Source: an uncultured Bacteroidota bacterium (GTDB lineage Bacteria; Bacteroidota; Bacteroidia; Chitinophagales; Chitinophagaceae). Taken from it: a stretch of 64,000 nucleotides of DNA. Location: positions 1-64,000 of the forward strand of contig CAILLK010000076.1 in assembly GCA_903835005.1 (NCBI GenBank). Direction: 5' to 3'. Under the pieces are notes generated by a model. The model was not told the origin of the DNA. It was given only the letters and a program-made list of their open reading frames with translations, and did not search any database. A program made the translations under genes and the position numbers. How positions within the stretch are numbered: the stretch's first letter is position 1; every line of letters starts with the position of its first letter. This document shows positions 63,604-64,000 of this stretch, piece after piece.

Positions 63604-64000
63604 TATGGTAAAATTTAATGTTGTTAATGCTAATAGGCCACAAAATAAGCTATTTCAGGCAATGTCATAAACTTAAGAGTTCGCTATATTTAGCCACTGG
63701 TTTCAACCTTGGTTAAGGTGTGAATTGATTCCATATAAACGTTTCAACGGTATATTATTCGCTGGTAAACGGTCAAAACCGTTATGGAAATTCTCTGTTT
63801 GTATACTCACTGTGGAAATCATGGGCTATATAATCGTGTTTATATTTTAAGAAAATGACATTACTATTTCAGGATTTATCAGCCTTTTTATAAGTGCGCA
63901 CTGAATTTTTAAGGCAAAACTAAGAAACAAGTACACCCTACGCTTTGTTATCTTTTTACCTATAAATAAGTTATTTAAAATGTTTAACACTAAATTGCCC
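63604..64000. other. Non-coding end of window with REP-like element
   Basis: No gene recognised. CCACTGGTTTCAACCTTGG at 63694-63712 and ACGTTTCAACGGTATA at about 63738-63753 repeat the pattern seen at 56080-56139. AACGGTCAAAACCGTTATGG near 63767 adds another small hairpin (AACGGT/ACCGTT). Confidence 0.4.

Overview
The window reads as a chromosomal segment of a Bacteroidota bacterium, most likely of the Chitinophagales/Sphingobacteriia type. The evidence is a GldB gliding lipoprotein, a giant secreted protein ending in a type IX secretion (T9SS) sorting domain, DUF3078 and DUF3810 proteins, and many upstream copies of the Bacteroidota -7 element TAnnTTTG. No rRNA, tRNA, insertion sequence or CRISPR array was recognised.

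Layout. 0-3.4 kb is gene-poor and repeat-rich: three ~125 bp repeats, a two-helix membrane gene broken by an in-frame TAG, a UPF0158 gene, and three 189 bp tandem units. 3.4-7.7 kb holds a lipoprotein, a DUF1624-like membrane protein, dapA, accA and a small membrane protein. 7.7-23.6 kb is a potassium region, almost all on the minus strand: two unannotated membrane micropeptides, a secreted hypothetical, kdpF, kdpA, kdpB, kdpC, a YnfA-family gene and a porin, then kup, a split KdpD (sensor domain alone) and a separate histidine kinase. A GNAT enzyme, a small hypothetical and an NtrC-type sigma-54 response regulator lie upstream. No OmpR-type KdpE is present, and a good -24/-12 (sigma-54) promoter lies in front of the first micropeptide, so the high-affinity K+ system is probably under sigma-54 control here. 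23.8-28.4 kb has scpA with a triplicated promoter region, a DUF3078 protein, a frameshifted collagen-like lipoprotein and gldB.

28.8-44.1 kb is a single 5068-codon gene for a secreted protein built from about 32 Ig-like repeats of one type and 22 of another, with a T9SS C-terminus. 44.1-47.7 kb carries a DUF3810 membrane protease-like gene, a lipoprotein-like gene and the catalytic subunit of a methylmalonyl-CoA mutase. 48.2-54 kb looks like a defence or accessory island: a NotI-family restriction endonuclease overlapping a D12-class adenine methylase, an orphan antitoxin-like gene, and AT-rich genes in which an NdpA/YejK-family nucleoid protein is translationally coupled to an unknown membrane protein. 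54-56.5 kb holds dispersed repeats and an orphan terminase-small-subunit-like DNA-binding protein. 56.7-64 kb returns to core genes: dnaG, a proline-rich small ORF, a cytochrome c lipoprotein, a ParE-type toxin-antitoxin pair and a secreted S9 prolyl oligopeptidase.

The best candidates for undescribed biology are the sigma-54-linked kdp operon with its extra micropeptides, the NdpA-plus-membrane-protein pair beside the NotI-like system, and a group of genes whose promoter boxes end 3-4 nt before the ATG (probable leaderless mRNAs).
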